Below are positions 1 through 7,394 of a stretch of 64,000 nucleotides of DNA, one piece after another. Numbering within the stretch: the first letter of the stretch is position 1; each line of letters opens with the position of its first letter. The stretch comes from Streptomyces sp. TSRI0107 (GTDB lineage Bacteria; Actinomycetota; Actinomycetes; Streptomycetales; Streptomycetaceae): contig NZ_LIVZ01000008.1 of assembly GCF_001905845.1 (NCBI RefSeq), positions 186,001 through 250,000 of the forward strand, in the 5' to 3' direction. The notes under the pieces are model-generated. The model was not told the DNA's origin and searched no databases. It saw only the letters and a list, made by a program, of their open reading frames with translations. Position numbers and translations under genes: made by a program.

Positions 1-1750
1 CGCCCTCGCCGCCGCGCTCGGCGCGGCCCTGACCGCACCGCTCGCCCTCACCGCTCCCGCCGCCGCGACCACTGCTTACACGGTGACCCCGCTGACGTTC
101 ACCGTCCGGGCCGGCGACCGCACCTGTACCGTCGACGCCGACCTGTACCGGCCCGCCGGTGCCGACCGCGACCACCCCGCCCCCGCCGTGCTCGGCACCA
201 ACGGCTTCGGCGGCAGCAAGGACGACGGGTCCACGGACGCCATCGGCAAGGCCTTCGCCCAGCGCGGATACGTCTCCCTCGTCTACTCCGGGCTCGGCTT
301 CGGCAAGTCGGGCTGCCTCATCTCCCTCGACGACCCGGAGACCGACGGCCGTGCCGCCGCCCAGCTCGTCGACTTCCTCGCCGGGAAGCGTGCCGCCGAC
401 GACGGCACCCGCGCCGACTACGTCACCCTCGACGGCGCCGGCGACCCGCGCGTCGGCATGATCGGCGGCTCCTACGGCGGCGCCGTACAGCTGGCCACCG
501 CCGCCGTCGACCGGCGCGTCGACGCGCTCGTGCCGATGATCACCTGGAACGACCTCGCCTACTCCCTCGACCCGAACAACGCGGTCGGTGCCCAAAGAGT
601 GCCGGGCGCCTTCAAATGGCAGTGGACCAACGGCTTCTACCTCATGGGCGAGGGCCAGCCGCTGCTCCAGCCCAGCCTCGACCCGTCCCGCATCAACTCC
701 CTGGCCTGCCTGCACTTCGTCACCCAGGCCTGCCGGACGGTGCGCACCCTCAACTCCGGCAGCTACCCGGCCGACCGGACGGACCAGCTGCTCGACTACG
801 CCCACAGCGTCTCCCCGGCCTCCTACCTGCACCGGGTCAGGACACCGACCCTCCTGGTGCAAGGGCAGGCCGACAGCCTGTTCAACCTCAACGAGGCGAC
901 CGCCACCTACCGGACGCTGAAGGCGCAGGGCACACCGGTCAAGATGATCTGGCAGGCCTGGGGCCACAGCGGCGGCCTCACCGATCCCGCCGCCGGCGAA
1001 CTGAACCTCGCCCAGGGCAACCTGGAGACCAGCTACGTCGGCCGCCGCGTCCTCGCCTGGTTCGACCGCCACCTGCGCCACCGGCGCACCGACACCGGAC
1101 CGGCCTTCGCCTACTACCGCGACTGGATCAGCGACCCGGACGACACCTACGCCACCGCCGACGCGCCGCCCGCACCCACGAGCACGCTGTACCTCTCCGG
1201 CGACGGCAAGCTCGTGGACAACCGGACGAAGGTGACGCGCGGCAGCCGCACCTACACCAACTGGCTGCTGCCCAGCAGCCATTCGGAGAGCTCGCTCGCC
1301 GGGCTGATCGGACTGCCCGATCCGGAGCCGTACGACACCCCCGGCACCCACCTCGCGTGGACCGGCGAGCCGCTGACCCGGCCGCTGACCGTCGTGGGCG
1401 CGCCCCGCGTCACCCTGAAGGTCGTCTCCCCGGCGGCCGAACGCACCCAGAACTCCGACGACGCCGCCGACAAGCTCGTGCTGTTCGCCAAGCTGTACGA
1501 CGTCGCGCCCGACGGCACCAAGACGCTGGTGCGCCGGCTGGTCGCCCCGGTGCGGGTGCCGGACGTCACCGAGCGGTTCACCGTCACCCTGCCGGGGATC
1601 GTCCACCGCTACCCGCAGGGGCACCGGCTGCGGTTCGTGATCGCGGCGAGCGACGGCGCCTACTTCGGCAACCGGGGCGTGAAGCCGGTGACCGTGGTGA
1701 GCGCGCCGGACGACACCGGCGTGCTGCGCCTCCCGGTGACGGGCGGCTGA
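1..1750 (+). CDS. Secreted CocE/NonD-type alpha/beta hydrolase, 5' partial
   Basis: The reading frame is open from base 2, so the gene starts outside the window. The first ~24 codons are Ala/Leu-rich and end Ala-Ala-Ala-Thr, which looks like the end of a signal peptide. The GTG at 83 is therefore probably internal. The nucleophile elbow Gly-Gly-Ser-Tyr-Gly-Gly has its serine codon at 470-472. A likely acid (Gln-Ala-Asp) and a histidine (Trp-Gly-His-Ser-Gly) follow. The C-terminal ~170 residues resemble the beta-rich domain of X-Pro dipeptidyl-peptidases. This family hydrolyses peptide or ester bonds, and an exported enzyme is likely. The substrate cannot be told from sequence. Confidence 0.85.
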   Translation, partial: ALAAALGAALTAPLALTAPAAATTAYTVTPLTFTVRAGDRTCTVDADLYRPAGADRDHPAPAVLGTNGFGGSKDDGSTDAIGKAFAQRGYVSLVYSGLGFGKSGCLISLDDPETDGRAAAQLVDFLAGKRAADDGTRADYVTLDGAGDPRVGMIGGSYGGAVQLATAAVDRRVDALVPMITWNDLAYSLDPNNAVGAQRVPGAFKWQWTNGFYLMGEGQPLLQPSLDPSRINSLACLHFVTQACRTVRTLNSGSYPADRTDQLLDYAHSVSPASYLHRVRTPTLLVQGQADSLFNLNEATATYRTLKAQGTPVKMIWQAWGHSGGLTDPAAGELNLAQGNLETSYVGRRVLAWFDRHLRHRRTDTGPAFAYYRDWISDPDDTYATADAPPAPTSTLYLSGDGKLVDNRTKVTRGSRTYTNWLLPSSHSESSLAGLIGLPDPEPYDTPGTHLAWTGEPLTRPLTVVGAPRVTLKVVSPAAERTQNSDDAADKLVLFAKLYDVAPDGTKTLVRRLVAPVRVPDVTERFTVTLPGIVHRYPQGHRLRFVIAASDGAYFGNRGVKPVTVVSAPDDTGVLRLPVTGG

Positions 1751-1787
1751 GTCACCCCGCGGGCGCCCCCGCCGTGCGGACGGCGGG

Positions 1788-1820
1788 CTTCGGGCTCACT
1801 CTGGTCCCATGAGCCCGAAG
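1788..1820 (+). terminator. Stem-loop terminator after the hydrolase gene
   Basis: A perfect 11-bp inverted repeat (1788-1798 with 1810-1820, arm CTTCGGGCTCA) has an 11-nt loop. It lies 37 bases past the hydrolase stop and just before the next start. No T-tract follows, as is common in Streptomyces. Confidence 0.6.
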
Positions 1821-1841
1821 ACCCCGGCGTAGGCTGTTCCA

Positions 1842-2405
1842 ATGCCGCACGCCACCTCCCGCTATCTCGCCGAGGGCCCCCGGGTGGGGATACGCCACTT
1901 CACCCACCGCGACGGCGACGAGTTCGTCGCGCGCGTCCGGGAGAGCAAGGACCTGCACCACCCGTGGCTGTTCCCGCCGGACACCCTCGAGGCGTACGGC
2001 GCCTACGCCGGCCGGCTCATCGACGACCCGGCGAAGGCGGGCTTCCTGGTCTGCGAGAAGGACGGCGCGGACGGACCCGGGGCGATCGCCGGGTTCATCA
2101 ACATCAACAACATCGTCGGCGGCGGCTTCCAGTGCGGCGCCCTCGGCTACGGCGCCTTCGCGCACGCCGCCGGGCGCGGGCTGATGCGCGAGGGCCTGGA
2201 GCTGGTGGTGGGGTACGCGTTCGGGCCGATGCGGCTGCACCGCCTGGAGATCAACGTCCAGCCCGGCAACACCGCCTCCATCGGCCTCGCCAAGGCCCTG
2301 GGCTTCCGCCTGGAGGGCTTCTCGCCGGACATGCTCTTCATCGACGGGGCCTGGCGCGACCACGAACGCTGGGCGCTCACCGCCGAGATGCGGGCTTCCG
2401 GTTGA
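1842..2405 (+). CDS. GNAT family N-acetyltransferase (RimJ/RimL-like)
   Basis: The product is 187 aa, a normal length for single-domain GNAT enzymes that move an acetyl group from acetyl-CoA to a protein N-terminus or small amine. The N-terminus is RimJ-like (Gly-Pro-Arg-Val-Gly-Ile-Arg). The C-terminal half has the acceptor-side signature Leu-His-Arg-Leu-Glu-Ile-Asn-Val, followed by Pro-Gly-Asn-Thr-Ala-Ser and Leu-Gly-Phe-Arg-Leu-Glu-Gly. The ATG at 1842 has no clear Shine-Dalgarno sequence. The gene stands alone, and its 3' end overlaps by about 30 bp a degraded gene on the other strand. The substrate is unknown. Confidence 0.85.
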   Translation: MPHATSRYLAEGPRVGIRHFTHRDGDEFVARVRESKDLHHPWLFPPDTLEAYGAYAGRLIDDPAKAGFLVCEKDGADGPGAIAGFININNIVGGGFQCGALGYGAFAHAAGRGLMREGLELVVGYAFGPMRLHRLEINVQPGNTASIGLAKALGFRLEGFSPDMLFIDGAWRDHERWALTAEMRASG

Positions 2406-2592
2406 CCTTCATCGTGTCGAGGTCCGTGACGGTCGACTTCAGGCCCGTGAAACCGTAGCCGAGCGCCCGCAGCGCCGACTCGGCACGGTCCTCGGCGAGC
2501 GCCGCCGCCATCTCGTACCGCTGAAGCACTTCTCGATGCGTTTCGTCGTGGTGTCGGACGCGGCCGACGGCGACCGTCGACCGCATACGGAA
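2377..2592 (-). pseudogene. Probable remnant of a DUF6204-family gene
   Basis: This minus-strand frame has no good start but ends like a real protein: Leu-Gly-Tyr-Gly-Phe-x-Gly-Leu-Lys-Ser-Thr, then Thr-Asp-Leu-Asp-Thr-Met-Lys-Val-Asn-Arg-Lys. It is preceded by an amphipathic alanine-rich helix. As I recall it, this matches the C-terminus of DUF6204 proteins (about 110 aa). Only about 70 residues look convincing; the N-terminal part and a start codon with a ribosome site are missing. It overlaps the end of the GNAT gene tail to tail. I infer a 5'-truncated or frameshifted pseudogene. A very short live gene is the alternative. Confidence 0.45.
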
Positions 2593-2674
2593 TATCGTCG
2601 TACGCGCGGCAGGGACGCCTTTGCCCAATCCTGACCGGCAGATCCTCTGTGCAGCGGGCCGCTCGCCCGGTTCC

Positions 2675-4621
2675 ATGGTGATCGTGACGACGATCCGACG
2701 CGCCGTAGTGACCCTGCCCGCCGCCGAATCGGGTCCCGACAACCCGCTGCCCCCGCTGCGGCCCCTCGACGAGGCGCATCGCGCCGACGAGCGGGACCGC
2801 CGGGACCTGCCGCGCGACATGGCCCGCCAGATCGCCTACGAGCCACTGCGCGGCCTGCTGCCCGTCCCGCTCCGCGACGGCTACGGCCGCCGCCGCTCAC
2901 CCCGCGACCTGGACGCGCTGGTGATCGAGAACGACCGGCTGAGCGCCACCGTGCTCCCGGGCCTCGGCGGACGGCTCGTCTCCCTCGTGCACCGGGGCCG
3001 CGAACTCCTCTACCGCAACCCCGTCCTGCAGCCCGCCAACTTCGCCCTCAACGGCGCCTGGTTCTCCGGCGGCGTCGAATGGAACATCGGCGCCACCGGC
3101 CACACCACCCTGTCCTGCTCACCCCTGCACGCCGCCCGCGTCCCCGCCCCCGACGGCGGCGAGATGCTGCGGCTGTGGGAGTGGGAACGCCTGCGCGACC
3201 TGCCCTTCCAGGTCGACCTGTGGCTGCCGGACGGCTCCGACTTCCTCCACGTCGGCGTCCGCGTCCGCAACCCGCACGAGCGCCCCGTGCCCACCTACTG
3301 GTGGTCCAACATCGCCGTCCCCGAGCAGTGCCGGGTGCTGGCGCCCGCCGACGAGGCCTGGCAGTTCGGCTACGAGCGGCGGCTGCGCCGGGTGCCGGTA
3401 CCGGCGTACGACGGCGTCGACCGCACGTACCCCCTCAACAGCACCCACGCCGCCGACTGGTTCTACGACCTGCCCGACGGCCGGCGCCGCTGGATCGCCG
3501 CGGTCGGCGCCGACGGACACGGCCTGGTGCAGACCTCCACCGACGTGCTGCGCGGCCGCAAGCTCTTCGTGTGGGGCACCGGCGGCGGCGGACGGCGCTG
3601 GCAGGACTGGCTCACCGAGCCCGGCACCGGCGGCTACTGCGAGATCCAGGCCGGTCTCGCCCGCACCCAGCTCGAACACGTCCGCCTGGAGGCGGAGAGC
3701 GAGGTGTCCTGGCTGGAGGCGTACGGGCCGCTCGGCACCCCGCCCGACGGCGAGTGGACCGACGTACTGCGCACCGCGGAGGACCGGCTGGAGGCCGCCC
3801 TGCCGCGCCGGGCCGTCGACGACGCGTACGCCGCCTGGCGGCCGTACGCCGACACCGGACCCGGCGAGATCCTCGCCCGCGGCTCCGGCTGGGGCGCCCT
3901 GGAGGTGCTGCGCGGCGGCTGGAAGCTGCCCGGCACACCCTTCGACGAGAGCACCCTCGACGACGCCCAGGCGCCCTGGCTGCACCTGCTGCACGCCGGC
4001 GCCCTGCCCGAGCCCCGCCGGTCCGGGGCGCCCGGGCCGACCCTGGTCGCCCCGCACTGGCGGGACATGCTGGAGACCGCGCCCGCCACCCCGCTCACCG
4101 AGTACCACCTGGGGGTCGCCCAGTGGCACGCCGGCGACCGGGCGCAGGCCGTGCGCAGCTGGGAGCGGGGCCTCGCCCTCGCCCCCGCCGACTGGCCCGC
4201 CCTGCGCTGCCTCGCCGTCGCGGACCGCGTGGACGGCCACCCCGAGCGGGCCGCCGACCGGTACGCGCAGGCCTTCGACGACCTGTGCCGGGACGACTTC
4301 GAGGGGCGGGCCGCGGTCACCGCCGCCCTGGCGCGGGAGGCCGTCGAGGCGCTGCTCGCGGTGGGGCGGGCCGCCGGGGCGCGCGCCGTGTGGGAACGCC
4401 TGGACCCGGACACCCGGCAGCGCGGCGCGTTCCGGCTGCTGGAGGCCGAACTGCTGCTCGCCGAGGGACGCCCGGACGCGGCGCGGGCCGTCTTCGACGC
4501 CGGGTTCGAGGTCGCCGACCTGCGGGAGGGCGCCGAGGCCATCGGCGAGCTGTGGGCCCGGCTCTCCGACGAACCGCTGCCCGCGCGGTACGACTTCCGG
4601 ATGCGCCCGCCCACGCGGTGA
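2675..4621 (+). CDS. DUF5107 domain protein with C-terminal TPR-like repeats
   Basis: The product is 648 aa when started at ATG 2675; the frame stays open to a TTG at 2621. The 2675 start gives the N-terminus I expect for this family (Thr-Thr-Ile-Arg-Arg, then Pro-Leu-Pro-Pro-Leu-Arg-Pro-Leu-Asp-Glu). Residues ~80-370 form the DUF5107 domain, a beta-sandwich resembling aldose epimerases and galactose mutarotases, with a conserved Gly-Gly-Val-Glu-Trp-Asn segment. The last ~250 residues are Ala/Leu-rich helical pairs of TPR type (tryptophan and alanine spacing). A role in handling sugars or glycosides is inferred from the fold only. No sugar transporter is adjacent. Confidence 0.75.
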   Translation: MVIVTTIRRAVVTLPAAESGPDNPLPPLRPLDEAHRADERDRRDLPRDMARQIAYEPLRGLLPVPLRDGYGRRRSPRDLDALVIENDRLSATVLPGLGGRLVSLVHRGRELLYRNPVLQPANFALNGAWFSGGVEWNIGATGHTTLSCSPLHAARVPAPDGGEMLRLWEWERLRDLPFQVDLWLPDGSDFLHVGVRVRNPHERPVPTYWWSNIAVPEQCRVLAPADEAWQFGYERRLRRVPVPAYDGVDRTYPLNSTHAADWFYDLPDGRRRWIAAVGADGHGLVQTSTDVLRGRKLFVWGTGGGGRRWQDWLTEPGTGGYCEIQAGLARTQLEHVRLEAESEVSWLEAYGPLGTPPDGEWTDVLRTAEDRLEAALPRRAVDDAYAAWRPYADTGPGEILARGSGWGALEVLRGGWKLPGTPFDESTLDDAQAPWLHLLHAGALPEPRRSGAPGPTLVAPHWRDMLETAPATPLTEYHLGVAQWHAGDRAQAVRSWERGLALAPADWPALRCLAVADRVDGHPERAADRYAQAFDDLCRDDFEGRAAVTAALAREAVEALLAVGRAAGARAVWERLDPDTRQRGAFRLLEAELLLAEGRPDAARAVFDAGFEVADLREGAEAIGELWARLSDEPLPARYDFRMRPPTR

Positions 4622-4661
4622 CCACGTGTTACCCGCGGCGGGCGCCGGGTACCCGGCCGCC

Positions 4662-5123
4662 ATGGACCGCTTGGATCATCTGGAGCATCTGGACAGACAT
4701 CTCGTCGACGAACTGGCGCAGGTGGCGCGCGAGACGATCCGCGACGAACTGCGGCAGCAGACCCGGAAGCAGCGCCGTACGGCCATGCTGTACGCCGCGT
4801 CCGGCACCGTCGCCCTGTACGCGGGCGCGGCCCTCGCGCTCGCCGTCGGGCTCGCCCTCGCCCTGGCGCTGCCGGACTGGGCCGCCGCGCTGATCACCGC
4901 GGCCCTGCTCGGTGCCGTCGCCTACGCGCTGCGCGGCGCCGCCCGGCCCAAGCACGACTCGATGTACGACTCCGGCGACGGGCACACCCTCGGCGGCACA
5001 CCGCCGGCGGCACCGCCGAGCGGGCTCGGCATGCCGTACCCGCCGATGCCGTCGACCGCCCCGCGCACCCCGGCGCCGGGGCAGCAGGGCACCGACCCCG
5101 AGTCCCCGCACCACCGGGCCTGA
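4662..5123 (+). CDS. Holin-X-like small membrane protein
   Basis: The product is 153 aa from ATG 4662. It has an amphipathic N-terminal helix rich in Asp, His and Arg, two adjacent hydrophobic segments at roughly residues 44-68 and 71-91, and a Pro/Gly-rich tail. This layout matches the actinobacterial Holin-X (phage_holin_3_6) family. In chromosomes these are usually single genes unrelated to lysis cassettes; no endolysin or phage gene is nearby. The gene begins 40 bases after the DUF5107 stop and ends 6 bases before the dehydrogenase, so it may be in one transcript with both. Function unknown. Confidence 0.65.
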   Translation: MDRLDHLEHLDRHLVDELAQVARETIRDELRQQTRKQRRTAMLYAASGTVALYAGAALALAVGLALALALPDWAAALITAALLGAVAYALRGAARPKHDSMYDSGDGHTLGGTPPAAPPSGLGMPYPPMPSTAPRTPAPGQQGTDPESPHHRA

Positions 5124-5129
5124 CCCGCG

Positions 5130-6182
5130 GTGCGCGGGACGGGCAGGCGCACGGGGCGCGGCCGGGCCGTCGTGGTCACCGGGGCCAGCGGCGGCGTGGG
5201 CCGCGCCACGGCCCGCGCCTTCGCCGCGCGCGGCGACCGGGTCGCCCTGCTGGCCCGCGGCCGCGAGGGCCTGGCCGCAGCCGCCGACGACGTGCGGCAG
5301 GCGGGCGGGGAGGCGCTGGTCGTCACCGTCGACATGGCCGACGCGAGGGCCGTCGAGGACGCCGCCCAGCAGGTCGTCGACGCCTTCGGCCACATCGACG
5401 TCTGGGTCAACAACGCGTTCTGCGGGGTGTTCGCCCCGTTCACCGACATCACCGCCGACGAGTACCGCCGGGTCACCGAAGTGACCTACCTGGGCTACGT
5501 GTCCGGCACCCGGGCCGCGCTGCGGCACATGCGGCCGCGCGACCGGGGCACGATCGTGCAGGTCGGCTCCGCGCTCGCCTACCGCGGGGTGCCGCTGCAG
5601 AGCGCGTACTGCGGGGCCAAGCACGCCATCCAGGGCTTCACCGAGTCGCTGCGGTGCGAGCTGCTGCACGAGGGCAGCCGGGTGCGGACCACGATGGTGC
5701 AGCTGCCGGCGGTCAACACCCCGCAGTTCGACTGGCTGCTGAGCCGGATGCCGGGCCGCGCCCGCCCGGTGGCCCCCGTGTACCAGCCGGAGGTCGCGGC
5801 CCGCGCGATCGTCCACGCGGCGTCCCACCCGCGGCGGCGCGAGTACTGGGTCGGCGGCTCCACGGTCGCCACGCTGCTCGGCAACGCCGTGGCGCCCGGA
5901 CTGCTCGACCGGTACCTGGCGCGCACCGGGTTCGGCTCCCAGCAGGAGTCCCGGCCGGAGGCGGGACAGCGGCAGGAGGCGACCGGCGGCGGGAACCTGT
6001 GGGCGCCGGCCGACGGGCCGCACGGACGCGACTTCGGGGCGCACGGCCGCTTCGACGAGGAGTCCCACGACCGCAGCCCCCAGCAGTGGCTGTCCCGGCA
6101 GCGCGGCCGGATGGGCACGGCCCTCACCGCGGGCGCCGCCCTGCTCGCGGCCCGCGCCCTGACGCGGGCCGCACGGCGGTAG
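5130..6182 (+). CDS. Short-chain dehydrogenase/reductase with C-terminal hydrophobic tail
   Basis: This 350-aa SDR has a classical N-terminal fold: cofactor loop Thr-Gly-Ala-Ser-Gly-Gly-Val-Gly near residue 16, Asn-Asn-Ala-Phe in place of the usual Asn-Asn-Ala-Gly, a catalytic Ser in Val-Gly-Ser-Ala and the Tyr-x-x-x-Lys pair in Tyr-Cys-Gly-Ala-Lys. It is ~90 residues longer than a minimal SDR. The extra part is a charged linker ending in an alanine-rich hydrophobic helix, suggesting membrane association. Such long SDRs are common next to other stress or cell-envelope genes in Streptomyces. The GTG start follows the holin-like stop by 6 bases. Substrate unknown. Confidence 0.85.
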   Translation: MRGTGRRTGRGRAVVVTGASGGVGRATARAFAARGDRVALLARGREGLAAAADDVRQAGGEALVVTVDMADARAVEDAAQQVVDAFGHIDVWVNNAFCGVFAPFTDITADEYRRVTEVTYLGYVSGTRAALRHMRPRDRGTIVQVGSALAYRGVPLQSAYCGAKHAIQGFTESLRCELLHEGSRVRTTMVQLPAVNTPQFDWLLSRMPGRARPVAPVYQPEVAARAIVHAASHPRRREYWVGGSTVATLLGNAVAPGLLDRYLARTGFGSQQESRPEAGQRQEATGGGNLWAPADGPHGRDFGAHGRFDEESHDRSPQQWLSRQRGRMGTALTAGAALLAARALTRAARR

Positions 6183-6185
6183 ACC

Positions 6186-7145
6186 TCAGTTCCCCGGCAG
6201 CCGCGGCAGCACCTTCGTCCGGTAGAAGTCGAAGAAGCCGCGCTGGTCGGGGCCGATCTGGTTGACGTAGACGACGTCGAAGCCGGCGTCCGCGAACGCG
6301 GTCAGCGCGGCCACGTGCTCGTCCGCGTCGTCCCCGCACACCGCGTTCCGCGCGATCATCTCCTCGGTGATCAGCGGCGCCAGCTGCTCGAAGTGGCTCG
6401 GTGACGGCAGCACCTGGCCCATCTCGCCGGGCAGGAACTCGTTGGGCCACAGCCGGCGCACGGTACGGACGGCCTCCGCGCGGTCGGTGCCCCAGCAGAC
6501 CTTGGTGCCGCCGCTGACCGGTTTCATACCGCCGCCGCCCTTGCGGAACCGCTCCACCATGTCCGTCTCCGGCATCATCGTGATGTACCCGTCCCCGACC
6601 CTCGCCGCGAGCGCGGTCGCCTTCGGGCCGAAGCCGGAGACATCGATCGGCACCGGCTCGTCCGGGACGGTGTAGAGGCGGGCGTTCTCCACCGTGTAGT
6701 GGGTGCCGTGGTGGGTGACCTCCTCGCCGGTGAACAGCCGGCGCATGATCAGGATCGCCTCCTCCAGCATCTCCAGGCGCACGTCCGCGGGCGGCCAGGT
6801 GTGGCCGACGACGTGCTCGTTCAGCGCCTCGCCCGAGCCCACGCCGAGCCGGAACCGGCCGTTCGTCATCACCGCGGAGGTCGCGGCGGCCTGCGCCACC
6901 ACCGCCGGGTGGATCCGGACCGTCGGGCAGGTTACCGCCGTCTCGATGGGCAGCGACACCGCCTGCGAGAGCGCGCCGATCACCGACCACACGAACGGGC
7001 TCTGCCCCTGTGCGCTGTTCCAGGGGTGGTAGTGGTCCGAGATCCACAGTGAGCGGAAACCGGCCTGCTCGGCCATCCTGGCCTGTTCCACGAGTTCCGC
7101 GGGGCCGAATTCCTCGCAGGACAGGAAATAGCCGTACTCGGGCAT
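6186..7145 (-). CDS. LLM-class F420-dependent oxidoreductase
   Basis: This 319-aa TIM-barrel flavin/F420 oxidoreductase belongs to the subgroup related to F420-dependent glucose-6-phosphate dehydrogenase. It starts Glu-Tyr-Gly-Tyr-Phe-Leu-Ser and has Trp-Ile-Ser-Asp-His-Tyr-His-Pro-Trp, the coenzyme-binding region Arg-Phe-Arg-Leu-Gly-Val-Gly-Ser-Gly-Glu-Ala-Leu-Asn-Glu-His, and a C-terminal Gly-Phe-Phe-Asp-Phe-Tyr. The ATG at 7145 is preceded by GGAGG at good spacing. It converges on the dehydrogenase gene with only 3 bases between stops. It probably transfers hydride between F420 and an unidentified substrate in the cytoplasm. Confidence 0.88.
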   Translation of the reverse strand: MPEYGYFLSCEEFGPAELVEQARMAEQAGFRSLWISDHYHPWNSAQGQSPFVWSVIGALSQAVSLPIETAVTCPTVRIHPAVVAQAAATSAVMTNGRFRLGVGSGEALNEHVVGHTWPPADVRLEMLEEAILIMRRLFTGEEVTHHGTHYTVENARLYTVPDEPVPIDVSGFGPKATALAARVGDGYITMMPETDMVERFRKGGGGMKPVSGGTKVCWGTDRAEAVRTVRRLWPNEFLPGEMGQVLPSPSHFEQLAPLITEEMIARNAVCGDDADEHVAALTAFADAGFDVVYVNQIGPDQRGFFDFYRTKVLPRLPGN

Positions 7146-7213
7146 GGGGGACCTCCACTACGGGGGCTTCCGGGGACCGGCCGACCGAGTTGCCCGCCCG
7201 CCCGGCGGGGAAA

Positions 7214-7276
7214 CGGCGGACGCCCGGGTGCGCCCGGCAGACGTTCGGGTGCCCCCGGCAGACGTTTGGGTGCCCC
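7214..7276. repeat. Three tandem 21-bp repeats in a 249-bp intergenic region
   Basis: Copies lie at 7214-7234, 7235-7255 and 7256-7276; the core is CGGCAGACGTTCGGGTGCC. The region lies between two divergent genes (start codons at 7145 and 7395), so the repeats could be regulator sites or simple slippage. Nothing else was recognised in 7146-7394. Confidence 0.75.
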
Positions 7277-7394
7277 GGCCGGGGGGACGCGGAAAGCTCG
7301 TACCGCGCGTACGAGGTCGTACGGGAGAACCCGTACGGCCTCGTCCGTGCCCGCCTACCTGCCCCCGTACGGGCGAGAACGCCGGAGGCGCACC

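Noticed and set aside
4662..5123. Holin-like gene as evidence of prophage
   Set aside because: No endolysin, tail, capsid, integrase or attachment site nearby; Holin-X-type genes are ordinary chromosomal genes in Streptomyces.
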